64,000 bases of DNA, taken from the NCBI GenBank assembly GCA_037976565.1, contig CP137680.1, positions 17,294,374 through 17,358,373 of the forward strand, read 5' to 3'. Below the pieces are notes generated by a model. The model saw only the letters and a program-made list of their open reading frames with translations, was not told where the DNA came from and searched no databases. A program made the position numbers and the translations under genes. Shown here piece by piece: positions 41,110 to 53,960 of this stretch (positions within the stretch are counted from its first letter, which is position 1; every line of letters starts with the position of its first letter). The stretch comes from Mesocentrotus franciscanus (Eukaryota; Echinodermata; Echinoidea; Camarodonta; Strongylocentrotidae).

Positions 41110-41182
41110 GAGAGAGAAGAGAGAAAGATAGAGAGAGAAGAGAAAAAGAGACGAGAGAGAGAGAGAGAGATAGAGAGAGAGT
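41077..41182. repeat. (GA)n microsatellite
   Basis: Imperfect GA repeat with agaaga interruptions; no gene content. Confidence 0.9.
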
Positions 41183-42055
41183 AAGCGAGTGGGGAGTCAT
41201 TATTATAAAGTGTACGGTACTAGACTATATATATTATTTTGTTTTAATGCTTAATATTTTACAAAACAAAACAGATTGTTCAAATCATTATATTTGACAA
41301 ATTTCCCATATGAGGTTTACAATGTGAGGTTTTATGGTCTTCTTCCCCATAAACCTCACATTTTATATCACATGAATATAATACGTACATGCCTATGACC
41401 CTCATTTACATTTATAACAATGTAACACATATCAGTCACAATAATTAAGTTTTTGCCTTTCAAAACACCCCCATTATTACACCAACAATAGTTAACAGAT
41501 TCAGTGGAATCTCATGAGAAAAATATTATTCTACTCTAGTTCAAAGGATACACTAATGAGTATGTTTTACTTTTTTACAATGTTTAGATAATATAATATT
41601 ATGTAAATTGATACTTCTATCTTCTATTACCAAACTTTGCTCAGTGTCGAAATCAAAGATGGTTGCCACTCCCCTCTAATATAATGTGATCTAATCATTT
41701 TGGGGGAAATACCCTCATTATTAATTTATTCATGCAGGCGTCCTTTCTATTTCAAAATTCCACATTCGCAACAGCATGTTGGCGTTTAGTCTTATGAATA
41801 GAAATATTGCCATAAATAAGAAAATATGTCTGTTTATGTATCTACAATTTGTAAATATGTACAATGTATCTTCGTTCATAAAAACTACAACGTCTCATGT
41901 TTGTTTTACGTAACAATTCTTTCCTTTCTCTTTCGTAACTGTATACCATTTTTTTTTTCACCTATTTTCTTTTTATGCATAGGATATAAAAAGTTGCATA
42001 ATGTCAAAACATGTAGAAGCATATTGATTAGTTAAAAGTAGTAACAAGATAGGAA

Positions 42056-42494
42056 TTAAAAATTGTATTCATGCATTTACGGAATTTTAATTTGAATTAA
42101 TTAATTTATTCCTGTTCTTTTTATTTATTTTGCTTTATCAAGTTTACAAAAATCATCAATCCGTAAAAAACATGATAACGGGGATAAGTTTGCAATAATG
42201 CATTAAAAATTGTATTCATGCATTTACGGAATTGTAATTTGAATTAATTAATTTATTCCTGTTCTTTTTATTTATTTTGCTTTATCAAGTTTACAAAAAT
42301 CATCAATCCGTAAAAAACATGATAACGGGGATAAGTTTGCAATAATGCATTAAAAATTGTATTCATGCATTTACGGAATTGTAATTTGAATTAATTAATT
42401 TATTCCTGTTCTTTTTATTTATTTTGCTTTATCAAGTTTACAAAAATCATCAATCCGTAAAAAACATGATAATGGGGATAAGTTTGCAATAATT
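42056..42494. repeat. Tandem array, three copies of a 147-bp unit
   Basis: Copies start at 42056, 42203 and 42350, exactly 147 bp apart, nearly identical and very AT-rich (unit starts ttaaaaattgtattcatgc). The array lies about 100 bp beyond the AATAAA of the M6/PLP-like gene. Confidence 0.95.
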
Positions 42495-42594
42495 TTTTTG
42501 AATTATAGGATACATGTCTTAACAGAAGAATAACACATATTTATAAAAAAAAAGTATTAAAAATAATGTACATAGAGCGGTCCCGATGAAGACG

Positions 42595-42600
42595 TTTATT
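42595..42600 (-). promoter_or_regulatory. Polyadenylation signal AATAAA of the M6/PLP-like gene
   Basis: A canonical AATAAA hexamer 118 nt after the stop codon, giving a short 3' UTR ending near 42575. A longer 3' UTR reaching into the 147-bp tandem array (42056-42494) cannot be excluded. Confidence 0.55.
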
Positions 42601-42717
42601 TTTTCTTTTCTTTTCTTTTGCACCAAGATTCACGATATATACATGTATGTTTTAACAAGTTTTGAATAAGATATACGAAATTTCCCCATTTTTGTCCATT
42701 TTGGCCAGGAACAGCAT

Positions 42718-42876
42718 TTAATAGTATAGACTCTGTGCCAGTCGTTCTGATGATTTGTATGATGTCATTTCGTGAAGTTCTCGTTCCTCTTGCTTTCTCT
42801 TCTGGGCGTAGTCTTTCCACTGGTCGCCCACTTTGAGATGCTTCCAATTACTTGCCATGCACGCGATGGAGTTGAC
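42718..42876 (-). CDS. M6/PLP-like gene exon 7: end of span 4 and cytoplasmic tail
   Basis: 159 nt including TAG. The acceptor (atacag) follows a pyrimidine-rich run. It encodes residues 196-247: the end of span 4, MASNWKHLK, then a highly charged tail with EERELHEM and SSERL and ending in Tyr-Tyr. This tail is the clearest M6 hallmark, matching the acidic E-L-H-D/E and E-R-L pattern of GPM6A/B. An overlapping 83-residue minus-strand frame here is a shadow. Confidence 0.9.
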   Translation of the reverse strand, partial: VNSIACMASNWKHLKVGDQWKDYAQKRKQEERELHEMTSYKSSERLAQSLYY

Positions 42877-45800
42877 CTGTATTAACATATAAGAAAAAAA
42901 AAATGATATCACTTAATATCAGGACGACTATTAATCCGGACAACTAGACCTGCCCCAAACAACTGCCCCTTTAGGGCAACAACCCTCAAACAATTATATC
43001 CCTACTGATTAACCCTGGGCAACTCCCCCTCCACCAGGACTACTGACAAAGATACGGGGACACAGGAGGGGGCACATGCCCCCCCCCCCATTGAATGGCA
43101 AAATAAAATGCGAGAGCGATGGGAGAGACGAAGGAAAAGGAAAAAGAACGAGATATTATATATATAAACCGATAGTTTGCTCGAAAACGCTCTTCAAACA
43201 TTATGATATTACGTAAATCAGTAACGTGGGGACAACATGACAAGTCTTAAATGGAATTTGTAGGCAACGAGGTCCATGAATATCCCAAAATGATGATATG
43301 ACGATATTCGGGCAGCATGTTGCCCGAATATAACCTTATTTATTGTAATTTTATGTCAAAATAAAATTATATACCACAACAAAGTATTTCATTTCCCCCA
43401 TCGTTCGCTTTACTTTTTGCAAAATAACATTTTTGCCATAATAAAAGTACATTTTTTAGATCCGGATAGTATATTTTCGGGCAAATATGGAAAACAAATC
43501 CTCTAAGGTGAATTTTAGATTGGGATGATGAGAAAAAGTTTAACTCCTAAAAGAGTGCCGTGACTACAAAATAAAAGGTTAAAAAAAACACGCTGATTTA
43601 GTGGACTAAAGACTAGTACCCCCTCCCCCTAATGATTGAACCCACGCTACGCCAATGCCCAGGACAACCACTGGTTAATTGCACTCCTGAAGGAAGGGTA
43701 ACGGGACAGTTGTCTTGGTGTAATAGTCGAGAGGTAGTCGTCCAGGTACCTAGATAATTGATAGAAATGGATTTATTTTTGTTACCAAATATACAAGATG
43801 TGTAACGATATTTCTATCCCATGCTCAGGGGTGAAAAGTCACTCGGAGCCATTTTTTGCAGCCAATTAGCCTAACCTTACATTGAATACCTATAGATAAT
43901 TAATGTATTCACATACTAGTAATAGGAAAATAAAGTAAAACATTTACATATTCATTATCACTAGGTAGATGAATTTAACGGTTCTAGGACACCTACATGT
44001 ACCCCCTGGACATCCACCCCGGATAACCACCCCCAGTCAACTACCCCCTAGGACAACTACCCCCCAAACAACTACCCCAGACAACTACCCCTACGACAAC
44101 CATCCTCTAGGACAACTACCCCCGTAGTTGTCCAGGGGGGTGTTTCACAAAGACTAAGATCGACTTTAAGTTGGACTTAAGTATAACAGGCCGTTCATGC
44201 CACTGTTTGCTCTTACCATTTACTGGCATTTGTCTTTCAAGGGACGTACAAATCGTGGTCTCAAATCTACAGAGTTTACATTTTTGATAGTTCATTATTG
44301 AAGGAAAAATATTATCTAAAGATTATAATTTAGAGACCAATGGGGATAGCAACCAATGGCATGAATAGCCCGCCATACTTAAGTCCAACTTAAAGTCGAT
44401 CTTAGTCTTTGTGAAACACCCCCCAGGGGTAGTTGTCCTAGGGGGTAGTTGTCTGGGGGTAGTTGTCCTAGGGGATAGTTGTCCCGGGGGTAGTCGTCCT
44501 AGAGGGTGGTTGCCCTAGGGGTGGTTGACTGGGGTGGTTATCCGGGGTGGATGTCCAGGGGGTAGGTGTCCGGATACGGAATTTAACCCCGAACTGTACT
44601 TACCAAACCAAAAATAACAAGTGCAGCCCCTCCAACCGTCAGGGAGAAAAAGAGTACCATGTTGTTGCTCTGTGAATAAAATCAATAGATGACGGGATTT
44701 AATATTTTGATTTATGATTTTAAGAATTTTAAGAGGCTATAAGAATTACAAGTCGGTGAGTGCAATTTTCCATGTTGATGGGATTTTTAACAAAATCGTT
44801 GCTATGTTGTGTCATTTACTCAGTTTTAGTTTCATTTAGACGGCTTACAGCGTATGAAATTCGGTCATAAACTTATATTATCAAGTTTTTGTCTCGTATT
44901 TTTCCATATTTCATTTTATTATGCCCTATAGCTTTGTTTCCGTTGCTACCTTTAGTTTGCTCGATACTCTACTATTGAGTTTTTTTTCTATTTTATTGAT
45001 TTGAGGTCTAGGTGGTTTAAGCCTGTCAAAGATACTTACAATTCCTTTAAGATTGTCAACTTGTAATACTTCATCAATCTTTAAACCTGTAGATGGGAAA
45101 CAAAAATGATGTCCGAGTTATAAATTCTGATAAGTCTTTAAATATATCCATTAGCCTTTCCCTCACTGAATGTTGAAAAAAGGGGAAAGGAATAGAAGAG
45201 GGGAAAAGAAGCATGAAAAGAAGATGGTACATCCACGACTCTCTTCCTCAAATGTTTGGTTGCAAATTATCATATCTACTTTTGATCTATCCCTATCTTT
45301 GCATATTGTTTTTTTCAAATTCTGCTTCGTCTCTTCGCTCTTTACTTTCAACAGCCTTCGTATTTCTCTTCTCCTCTCTCTTCTCCTCCCTTCCATGGGA
45401 GTAGGAGTGTAGGAGTGTAGGAGTGTCGTGGTCGAGTGGTTTAAGGCGCTTGACTGGAGAGGCGAAGGTCGAGGGTTCGAATCCCGACACGGCACTAATA
45501 TCCTTTGGCAAGATATTTACCTGCACTTGCTACTCTCCACCCAGGTGTTAAATGGGTACCCGGTAGGATGCGTAAGGTCATGTGGTTGGATAAGCAAGTG
45601 TGCGCTTGTAAAATGGCGACTGGCTGGAATGCTCCCCAGGGAGTGGAAAATGTGCATACATTGTGTGCGGGTAAGCCTGAATCCGATGACTGGGGTAATA
45701 ATATATCTGTAAAGCGCTTAGGCACATCGTTGGATCGATGTATTGGGCGCTATATAAAAGCGGAATATTATTATTATTATTATTCCATCCATGATTCATC

Positions 45801-48800
45801 CATATTAAAGAATTCTATTTTTATTTCAGTCGTCGCCCTCTTGCGGCTCATAATTACATTGGTTTCTGAAGAATCCTAGATCCGCCGCTGTCAGAGTGGT
45901 GTGAATAATTAGTGATTTAATAATATTAATTTACAAATGATCAAAGCGATTATGTCCACTCTCTCGTAATCTCTGCTTGCCTTTACATTATATTGATAAT
46001 TAGTACGGCATCACGTATCGACAATAAATGGGTGTTATTAAAATCGTGACAATGTCGCTCTGGGTTAGCAAAATGCCTAGATTAAAACAAAAATGTTACA
46101 TGGTCTCTACTTCTTACCATAGTACGAAAAATCAACCGGCGTTGTACTAACGTTACCACTGTTGCCATGGTAACCGCTGAGCATCATTGAGAATGTGAGG
46201 AGTAAAGAAGCTGCACACAAGATGGCGACCCACAGTACCAGGACTACACAGTTGAAGGAAATCGCCTGAAAGAACAAGATGTTAGGAGGATATACATGTA
46301 TTACCAAAATACGTAGGCATAAGATGCAGGGGAGGGGGTGGGGGCTAAAGGTTGCAGCCCCCTCCCCCGAATATTGAAAAACATTCGTCACCTTATTTTC
46401 GGCAACCCTTATCCCATATTAAGGCAGCAAGGTGGTTTATTCGTGATTTTTATATCTTATACATTATTTTATATAACTTTTTTTTTTGGGGGGGGGTATA
46501 TGAATTTGCCCATTTAAAAAAAAATTCACAACTTTGCTCCCTCGCAAAATTTGGAATCTGGAATCGTCAATCACTCGTCCCCAACTGGCGAAATTGTACC
46601 AGTACACCTATGACCTAATGCTTTTTTTCTTTCTGTTTTACTTTCTGGGGCTTTCATTATTATTTCTTTTGGCAGAGTTTAGATCATGAGAATACATTTT
46701 TTTGCATCCTGGGAATACGTGCCTTATTGATGGCAACTCGTCGCCACCAGGGATGTCGTAATGGTGTGCCATCACAAAATTAAGATTTCTGACATTTGGA
46801 AGGAGCATTGTCGGCAATTAAACCTCAAGATCACTTCAAAACAAGTTTCAAAATCGAATAACCTGCTATTTAACCTTTCTACAACATTTTAAAGTGTGAT
46901 GAATCTTTATTGTTTCAAATCTTAAGCTACTTCGTCTAGAACTTTGGCGCGACACCCCAGCGGCGGATTTGGGGTGGGGTACAAAAGGAACGTGGCCCTC
47001 TTCACTTTCAAACCCCATGCGCCCCTAACTGTGGTCTGGTGCCCCGTTTATATGTCAGGCCCAACGTATACCTGAGAGAACGGATGAAATTTTTTAATGA
47101 GATTTTTTTTCCAACAAATTTGCACGTAAGAAAATGTGAAAACCCCTCCGCTCGTTTTTTGTTTGTCAAAAGTTTAGGAACTGTGTGCCCTCTTTTAAAG
47201 AATAATGGATCAGCCTCTGCCCCTAGCGAAGCCTTTGCATAACAAAGTGCATTTTGATCTGATAAACAATTGTAATCAATGTATCCTTACCGCTCCGACA
47301 CATCCTAGTGAACTGCAGCATAGATTGCCGCCTTCATGTGAGAACCTGGCGCTGGTTTGAGCCGTGGTCATGAAGGCACTGAAGAGAAATCCAACCGCCC
47401 ATAGCATCATGAACGCTGTCCAGGTATATACACCTATCTCGATGTAGTACACACTGAAGAAAGAAAAAAAATTATTGAGAAAACATTAACCTACTGATGA
47501 AACATATGGTGTAAAAATAGTTGAGGGCAAGTCGAAGCTATTTTTTCCTGTACAATATGCCAACAACATCTCATATTCTAGGATAATCAAGTTAATCATT
47601 TTTTTTCAAGGGATTGGGTATCTTTGTTTCAGATTCTCAAACAAAATCCTGGATTTAGCTCATGCTGCATTGATAATTATAAACCTTTAGGTCAGTCAGG
47701 AACCCCATGACGTTTACAAGCCGATCGCCGGTCTAATTATCAAGATATTTATGATTGGAAATCGAAATCAAATTTTGCGTTTTCCTAACGGTTTTTATAA
47801 CACTACAGTCTACTGGAGAAAATGAGTTTTGAAGCGCAATTTTTTAGGGCTTCAATTAATATTACACCATATCACAGACACTGATAACACGTAGGGTCAT
47901 GCATCTCAGATTTAACATTGTTAAACGATGCCTTTAAAAGACCACAGCTTAGATTCAAAACACAACTGAAATCGTATCTGTTCATCTAAAATTTGAATTT
48001 TACTACCTAAAGATAATCTGTTGAGCTCTTTATTTTTAAATGTAACTTGCATATTCATTATTTTCATTCATTGTTTTCATTCATTGTTTTCATTGATACG
48101 TGCACATTATTATTACGATAGAACAGACCAAATATGAAGTGGAAAGACATTAATCTTAACTCCAAAGTACTTGGAAACGTAAGGGATATCAACATGACTA
48201 AATACCTTGGACTTGCCCTTGAATAAATATATGAATTATTTTTCTCATTCAAAATTAGTTCAATGACATATCCAAAATGGTAGCTACTTAAAAAAATGTC
48301 TATATGGTGCATCTCCTGACGATCGCAACACGAATCTAGGGCACCTGATTCACCAATTTCACATGGTGGTATACTTAACCGTGTAACCAATGGTGAACCA
48401 GGTGTTAAGGGAGGCATACACTACTCAAATATTGAACATGAAATGACGCACACCATGTTTAAGGCGTTATGATCAGGAAGACAAACATTAAATATAAACA
48501 AGAAAACAATCGTATAGAAAATGAAGTATTTTTTTAATAAACATCGTACTTTGTTATTCGTTTTTTTCTATTCATCGCTTTATTTCTTTTATAGCAAATG
48601 TTTTCGCAGTTCTTGAATATTTTGTACTTGGTCTTGGTGTAGGTCTACGAGAGGCGTACACACACATACACACTCGCACATACCACGCACGCTCACAAAC
48701 AATTATTTCTTATCTATTCCTATACATACAACTTAATATTTCTACTGCTTGTATAGAAAGAACTCATTATCAAGTTACATCACACAACAGATAAAACTCA

Positions 48801-50254
48801 TCAGTGGCATATGCCTTACACTTACAAATGCTACAGATATTAAAACTTTCTTCTCTTTCATATTTTCTTCACTACTATAATTCTATTTTACATGTTCTAC
48901 CAAATGCAAAACTATCTCCTCATACTTACTAATCCGTATCTGCTATATCCATGACTGTTTGATTGCTCTTGAAGAGTTGGAGCGATTCGTTAAATCCGAG
49001 GATTGCCGAACTACAGAACATGGCGACTCCGAGGCACTGCATGACAGCTCCAATAAGCGAAGCAACGGGTATCATACCACGCAAACCTATGATAAAAAAC
49101 ATCACAAGTAACATTTTTTTTTAACCCTTTCAAGATAGGAATTTGTTTAAAGGCTACACTGATCACTCCTTCTATTTTAATTTGGCAACGAATATAGTTT
49201 ACAGTTATTGCATCATTGTTCTTACGAAATGTCATATCTCTGATTACAACATGCGTGGTTATGAGCTATTTTTTAAGTTAAAGAACAGCAATTTTTTTCG
49301 AAAAGCAGTGATTTGAACGTCTCAACGTGTTGCCATTTTAAGGATTTTCAATCTTATTTTCCTTTGCAACAAAATTCCTTGGGTCAATATGGTCATGCAA
49401 TAAAAAGGAACAGAAAGTTTGCTGAAACATTTGCCCTTTCTTTTCATACACTGAGTTTATTTTAGGGCCCGGAATTTAAAAAGAAAGTTACTGAGCCAAC
49501 TACAAAATGTTGAATGCTTGTCTCCTAAGGGAATTAAATCGAATAATTTTCTACAGACGTATATCAATGTAATGTGATAATTTACGTCTGGGGACTGGCC
49601 CTTTAACGTCACCATACAAGATAAATCTCCATTTTCAATTTACATAGAAATAACAATATGTTAGTTATATCTTTCATCATAATTTCAATGTAACGTAACT
49701 ATAATGACAATGATCATACCACGGAGTGGGGGGAGATTCACAATCTTATTTCCTGCTTCAAATAACTTTTTACTGACGATTAGAGAACACGGTTCATTCA
49801 AACAATGACAGTCGATTGTTCTAAGTTAGATTAAGGTGTGTCTGTCATGGACTCGATCAAACTTCGAGTATAGACGTTAATGACCTTCAGAAATGTTAAT
49901 CGAGTGCTATATTAAGGGTCTACGTTGACATAAATATAAAAAAGCTTATTATATGTTAGTTGTTTCACACTACTTTGTCAAAAGGAAATAATTAAACAAA
50001 CGTAAAGAAAAACATCACACAGTTTTTATTAACCGAAAATAAAACGTTTTAAGTGTATTTTAATGACTGGTAACAAATTGTATTTTTGTGTATAGTGTTT
50101 TTATGTAGTATCTTGTGCACTCGTTTAATTTCATGTGGATTTGGGGCCGATAAATCTTATGTATAATTATTGTTATGATGATCATGATCATAACTATTAT
50201 TAACATTATATTATTATTATTATTATCATTATTATTATCATCATCGTCATCTTT

Positions 50255-50299
<45 letters not shown>

Positions 50300-51667
50300 G
50301 TCATCGTCATCATCATCGTTATTATTATTATTCAGTGTAGAATATGATGGAATTTCAGAAAAAGTTATACAGGTACCAGCACAATCATCATTATTAGTTT
50401 AATGTTGTTATTATCATTATCATCATTGTTATCTTGAATAATTTTTTTCTTATCTGTCTGTAAATAATACGATTTTAACTTAGTAATTTTGTACATGTAT
50501 GTCGGGGACCCCACTGGAAATACGCTCTCGAGCATTCGTGGGTTTTCCTGTTCAAGCTGACTTAATTTTGATCTGTTATTCTTTTATATTGTTGTACGTT
50601 GGAGGCTTGGCGAATAAAAATCAATCAATCAATCAATCAACTAATTTTTTTTTGGAATGGTTTGCATTGCCATTCCCTTATCCTTTTCAGCGTTCCCAAC
50701 CTAAGTTCCTTCTCATGCTTTGTCATATCATGTATCATACTCTGTATATATTTCATGGCTCGGTCATATACAATGAGAAATAAAGAATTATATAATACAT
50801 GTACTAGCAATAATCAGTTATGTCCATTTATATATCACAGCTACTATGCATATAATACTCTACTGCGCTCAATACAAAGTATCGTTAATACTCCAGCTGT
50901 AGCTGAGCCGCTATAAGGCGCTAAAGCGTTAAAGCAATTTCTTCCTACCAGGTACCTATTTACTACACTACCTGGGTGGAGAATGGAAAATGTAGAGTAA
51001 TGTATCGCCAAAGGACATTAGTGCCGTTGATGTTAATTTGAATGAATCTGAACTGAGCTGAAGTGAAAAGAAATTAATGTTATAGGCGTGTGTAGTTAAA
51101 GAGATCAAAGTATATTCTAATAATGAAATATCCACGCCTTTGCATTCCATTAATGATAATACAGGTGACAAAATTCACAAAATCGTGTTTGCACAGTATA
51201 TCAGTACCGTGTCAAAGTCTGCATTAGAGTCATAATTGTTATAATCATATCATTTTGATACGGGTGAATTGCCAACACGATTTCCAATGCCACAGAGTAT
51301 TCATTAATCTTCCAAGTATGTTTTCCTTTTCAAACTTTAGTGACTTCTTATCTACTTATTCTTTTTATTTACCTCCGTCTACTTTTAACGAGAAGGTATC
51401 TATTTGTCAACAGCTTGTGGGGAATCTGCACGTCTGCGGAGTGATCGAATTAATATCCTAATTAATATTTTAAAGATATCAATACAAATACTGTATTCAA
51501 AAAGAGAGGGAGTAAGAGGGAGAGAGAGAGGGGGAGGGAGAGGGAGAGGGAGAGAGAGAGTGTGAGAGAGAGAAAGAGAGGGGTGAGGGAATAAGAGATG
51601 AGAGAGTGAGTGAGAGAGGGAGAGAGAGAGAGACAGTTAAATGAGGCAGAGAAGAGAAGAGAAGAGA

Positions 51668-51699
<32 letters not shown>

Positions 51700-53905
51700 C
51701 GAGGGTGGGGTATAGGACGGGGGATGCGAAAAGAAAGTGATATGACGACCCCCCCACACCCTTCCCCTATTCCAAAGGCCTTACTCATTCATCTACCTTT
51801 TGAAACAGGTGCCCCCTCCCCCCGATGCCGATGCCCTATCAATGGACCTACGCTATATACGTAACTTTCATGACAATTGTAATGAGACCGTTTGCCATGA
51901 AATAGGTAAATTTCTCTAAATTGGTGAAAGAATTATTTTCCTCAGAACATATACTCATTTCAAAGTATTAATAAACCGCCAGAAAAAAAGTAATATTTAC
52001 TGGGTCTACATTTGAAGTACTTCTGAATTTCTTGTTGTTGCAGTATCCATTGCTAAAAGAAGATTGGTTACATACCCTCACATCTCCGAACAAAAAATGA
52101 AATGTCATGAAATTTGATTTCAGGTTGACCTCTCTCTATAAATCAATTTCGTGCCTATGAACAGATAATGTGCCTTATCAGTGTAGTCACGATCGTACCC
52201 TAATCCTCAAACATGTCTTACCAGGCCTTAACAAAGTTAAAATTTTAAGTAGCCGAAGTGGAAAGGATGCGAACTTAAATCATGAACCGGGGTGCCAAAT
52301 TTAATTACGTCATTAATTCGTCGGGGTTCTGAAGGAGGGCGTATACAGGTACTGGCCTAGGGTTGGTCCAGACACTGAAGGGGCACAGGCAAAGCTGTCA
52401 AGGTAGGGCGGGGGTGGGGACACTAGTCTTACCAAGGACTTAGAATTGGACTCGGAGGATGAGATGCAAGAGAACGATGCGATGATGGACAGTGTGTGGG
52501 ATAGTTTTATTATCTGCTTTTCACGTTCCTTTCCTCTATCCCTTTCTTATTTCATATCTCCCCTCCTACAATTTTCGCCATTCGACTGAGGACACGTTTA
52601 TAGGGATTGGGTGGCGCGAACAACTCGCATAATTATACTCTGTGTGTAAAATCAATCCTCTTTATAGTATATTCACAACTCAAATGCTACAATGGATGTT
52701 GCAATATATATGATATGGGTAGATGTACAGGTATGTACATGTTGATATGAGTCTGGGTGTCTGAACGACTGTAGTGTTGATGATAACATTATTAAAAGAT
52801 GCTAATAAATGATTCTAAAACTCTTTTCTCCTAAATTTTATATGTAATATAATCTTGATTGCTTGCTGATATCTAACATTTGCGCTAATTATTTTTAATT
52901 TGGGATCATTTTTTTAAATAATCAATAGTTCTAAATGACCACCAACATTCTTATCTGCACCGGAGCTTTACTTTCCTTTCTATCATTCGACTTTAACTTA
53001 AATGTGCAACCAAAAACGAGACTGGCTGACCCGGGGTGAAAATCGGACATGTCTTTCCACACAAGTAGACGGTTTCTGAAATGAAGGGGGGTTACCACTT
53101 AAACCCTTATCTCCCCCCCCTGCCTCTTGGCGTAAGCTGTCAAAGAAAATTATGTCATGAGACCCCCTTTGGATATTCCCCCTACACGCTAACATCCCGG
53201 CCCAGGAAAACCGGGGGAAGTTTGCGGCAGTGAGACGGGTGTACGCTGGTTTCCAGATGACCGTTCTCTACACCTCAAACTTTTTAATGGTATTTTCTCA
53301 GAATTGGAAAATCATAAAGAATGATTAGACATCTACATCAAATACTTGTTCATATGAAGTTTTAGACCCAACTGTTACCTCTTATGGTTCCCCTTCCTTC
53401 TGCTTACCCCTCACCATATCCTCCTTTCTTCCTCCCAAAGCCCTTTCTCGTTAATGTTTCCAATGATAAGACATAATTCCAATGATAAGACATTAATACC
53501 ATTACATTCATTTATAAATCTCATCCTCTCTGATAAGGTCTACCTAGATGTACTGGTGTATTATCTATTATCCTACCTCTGTTTGTTTTCTCTTATATTT
53601 CTATTTTTAATTTTCCTATCTCTTTTCGTTTTCTTTTTGTGTGTGCTCCCACATAATGATTTAAGTTTTTCATGAGACATTTTCTTCAAAGCAGGTAATT
53701 TAAAAAACATTTAATTCTCCCTCGTGTGCGCTTCACTTTTGATTTGGCAATAATTCTTTCCAGCATTAATTTGATTATAAATTATACGAATGTCTTAACA
53801 TTTGCATTAAAAAAAAATTCTTTGGTTTTGTAGAGTAGTCTTAGACATTATTTCTGAATATCCCCGTGTCAAATTGTGTTAATCTTTTCATACTCTCTCT
53901 CTCTA

Positions 53906-53960
<55 letters not shown>

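Noticed and set aside
45424..45500. A functional tRNA gene
   Set aside because: Good A and B boxes but a degenerate anticodon arm and direct continuation into a SINE body and tail.
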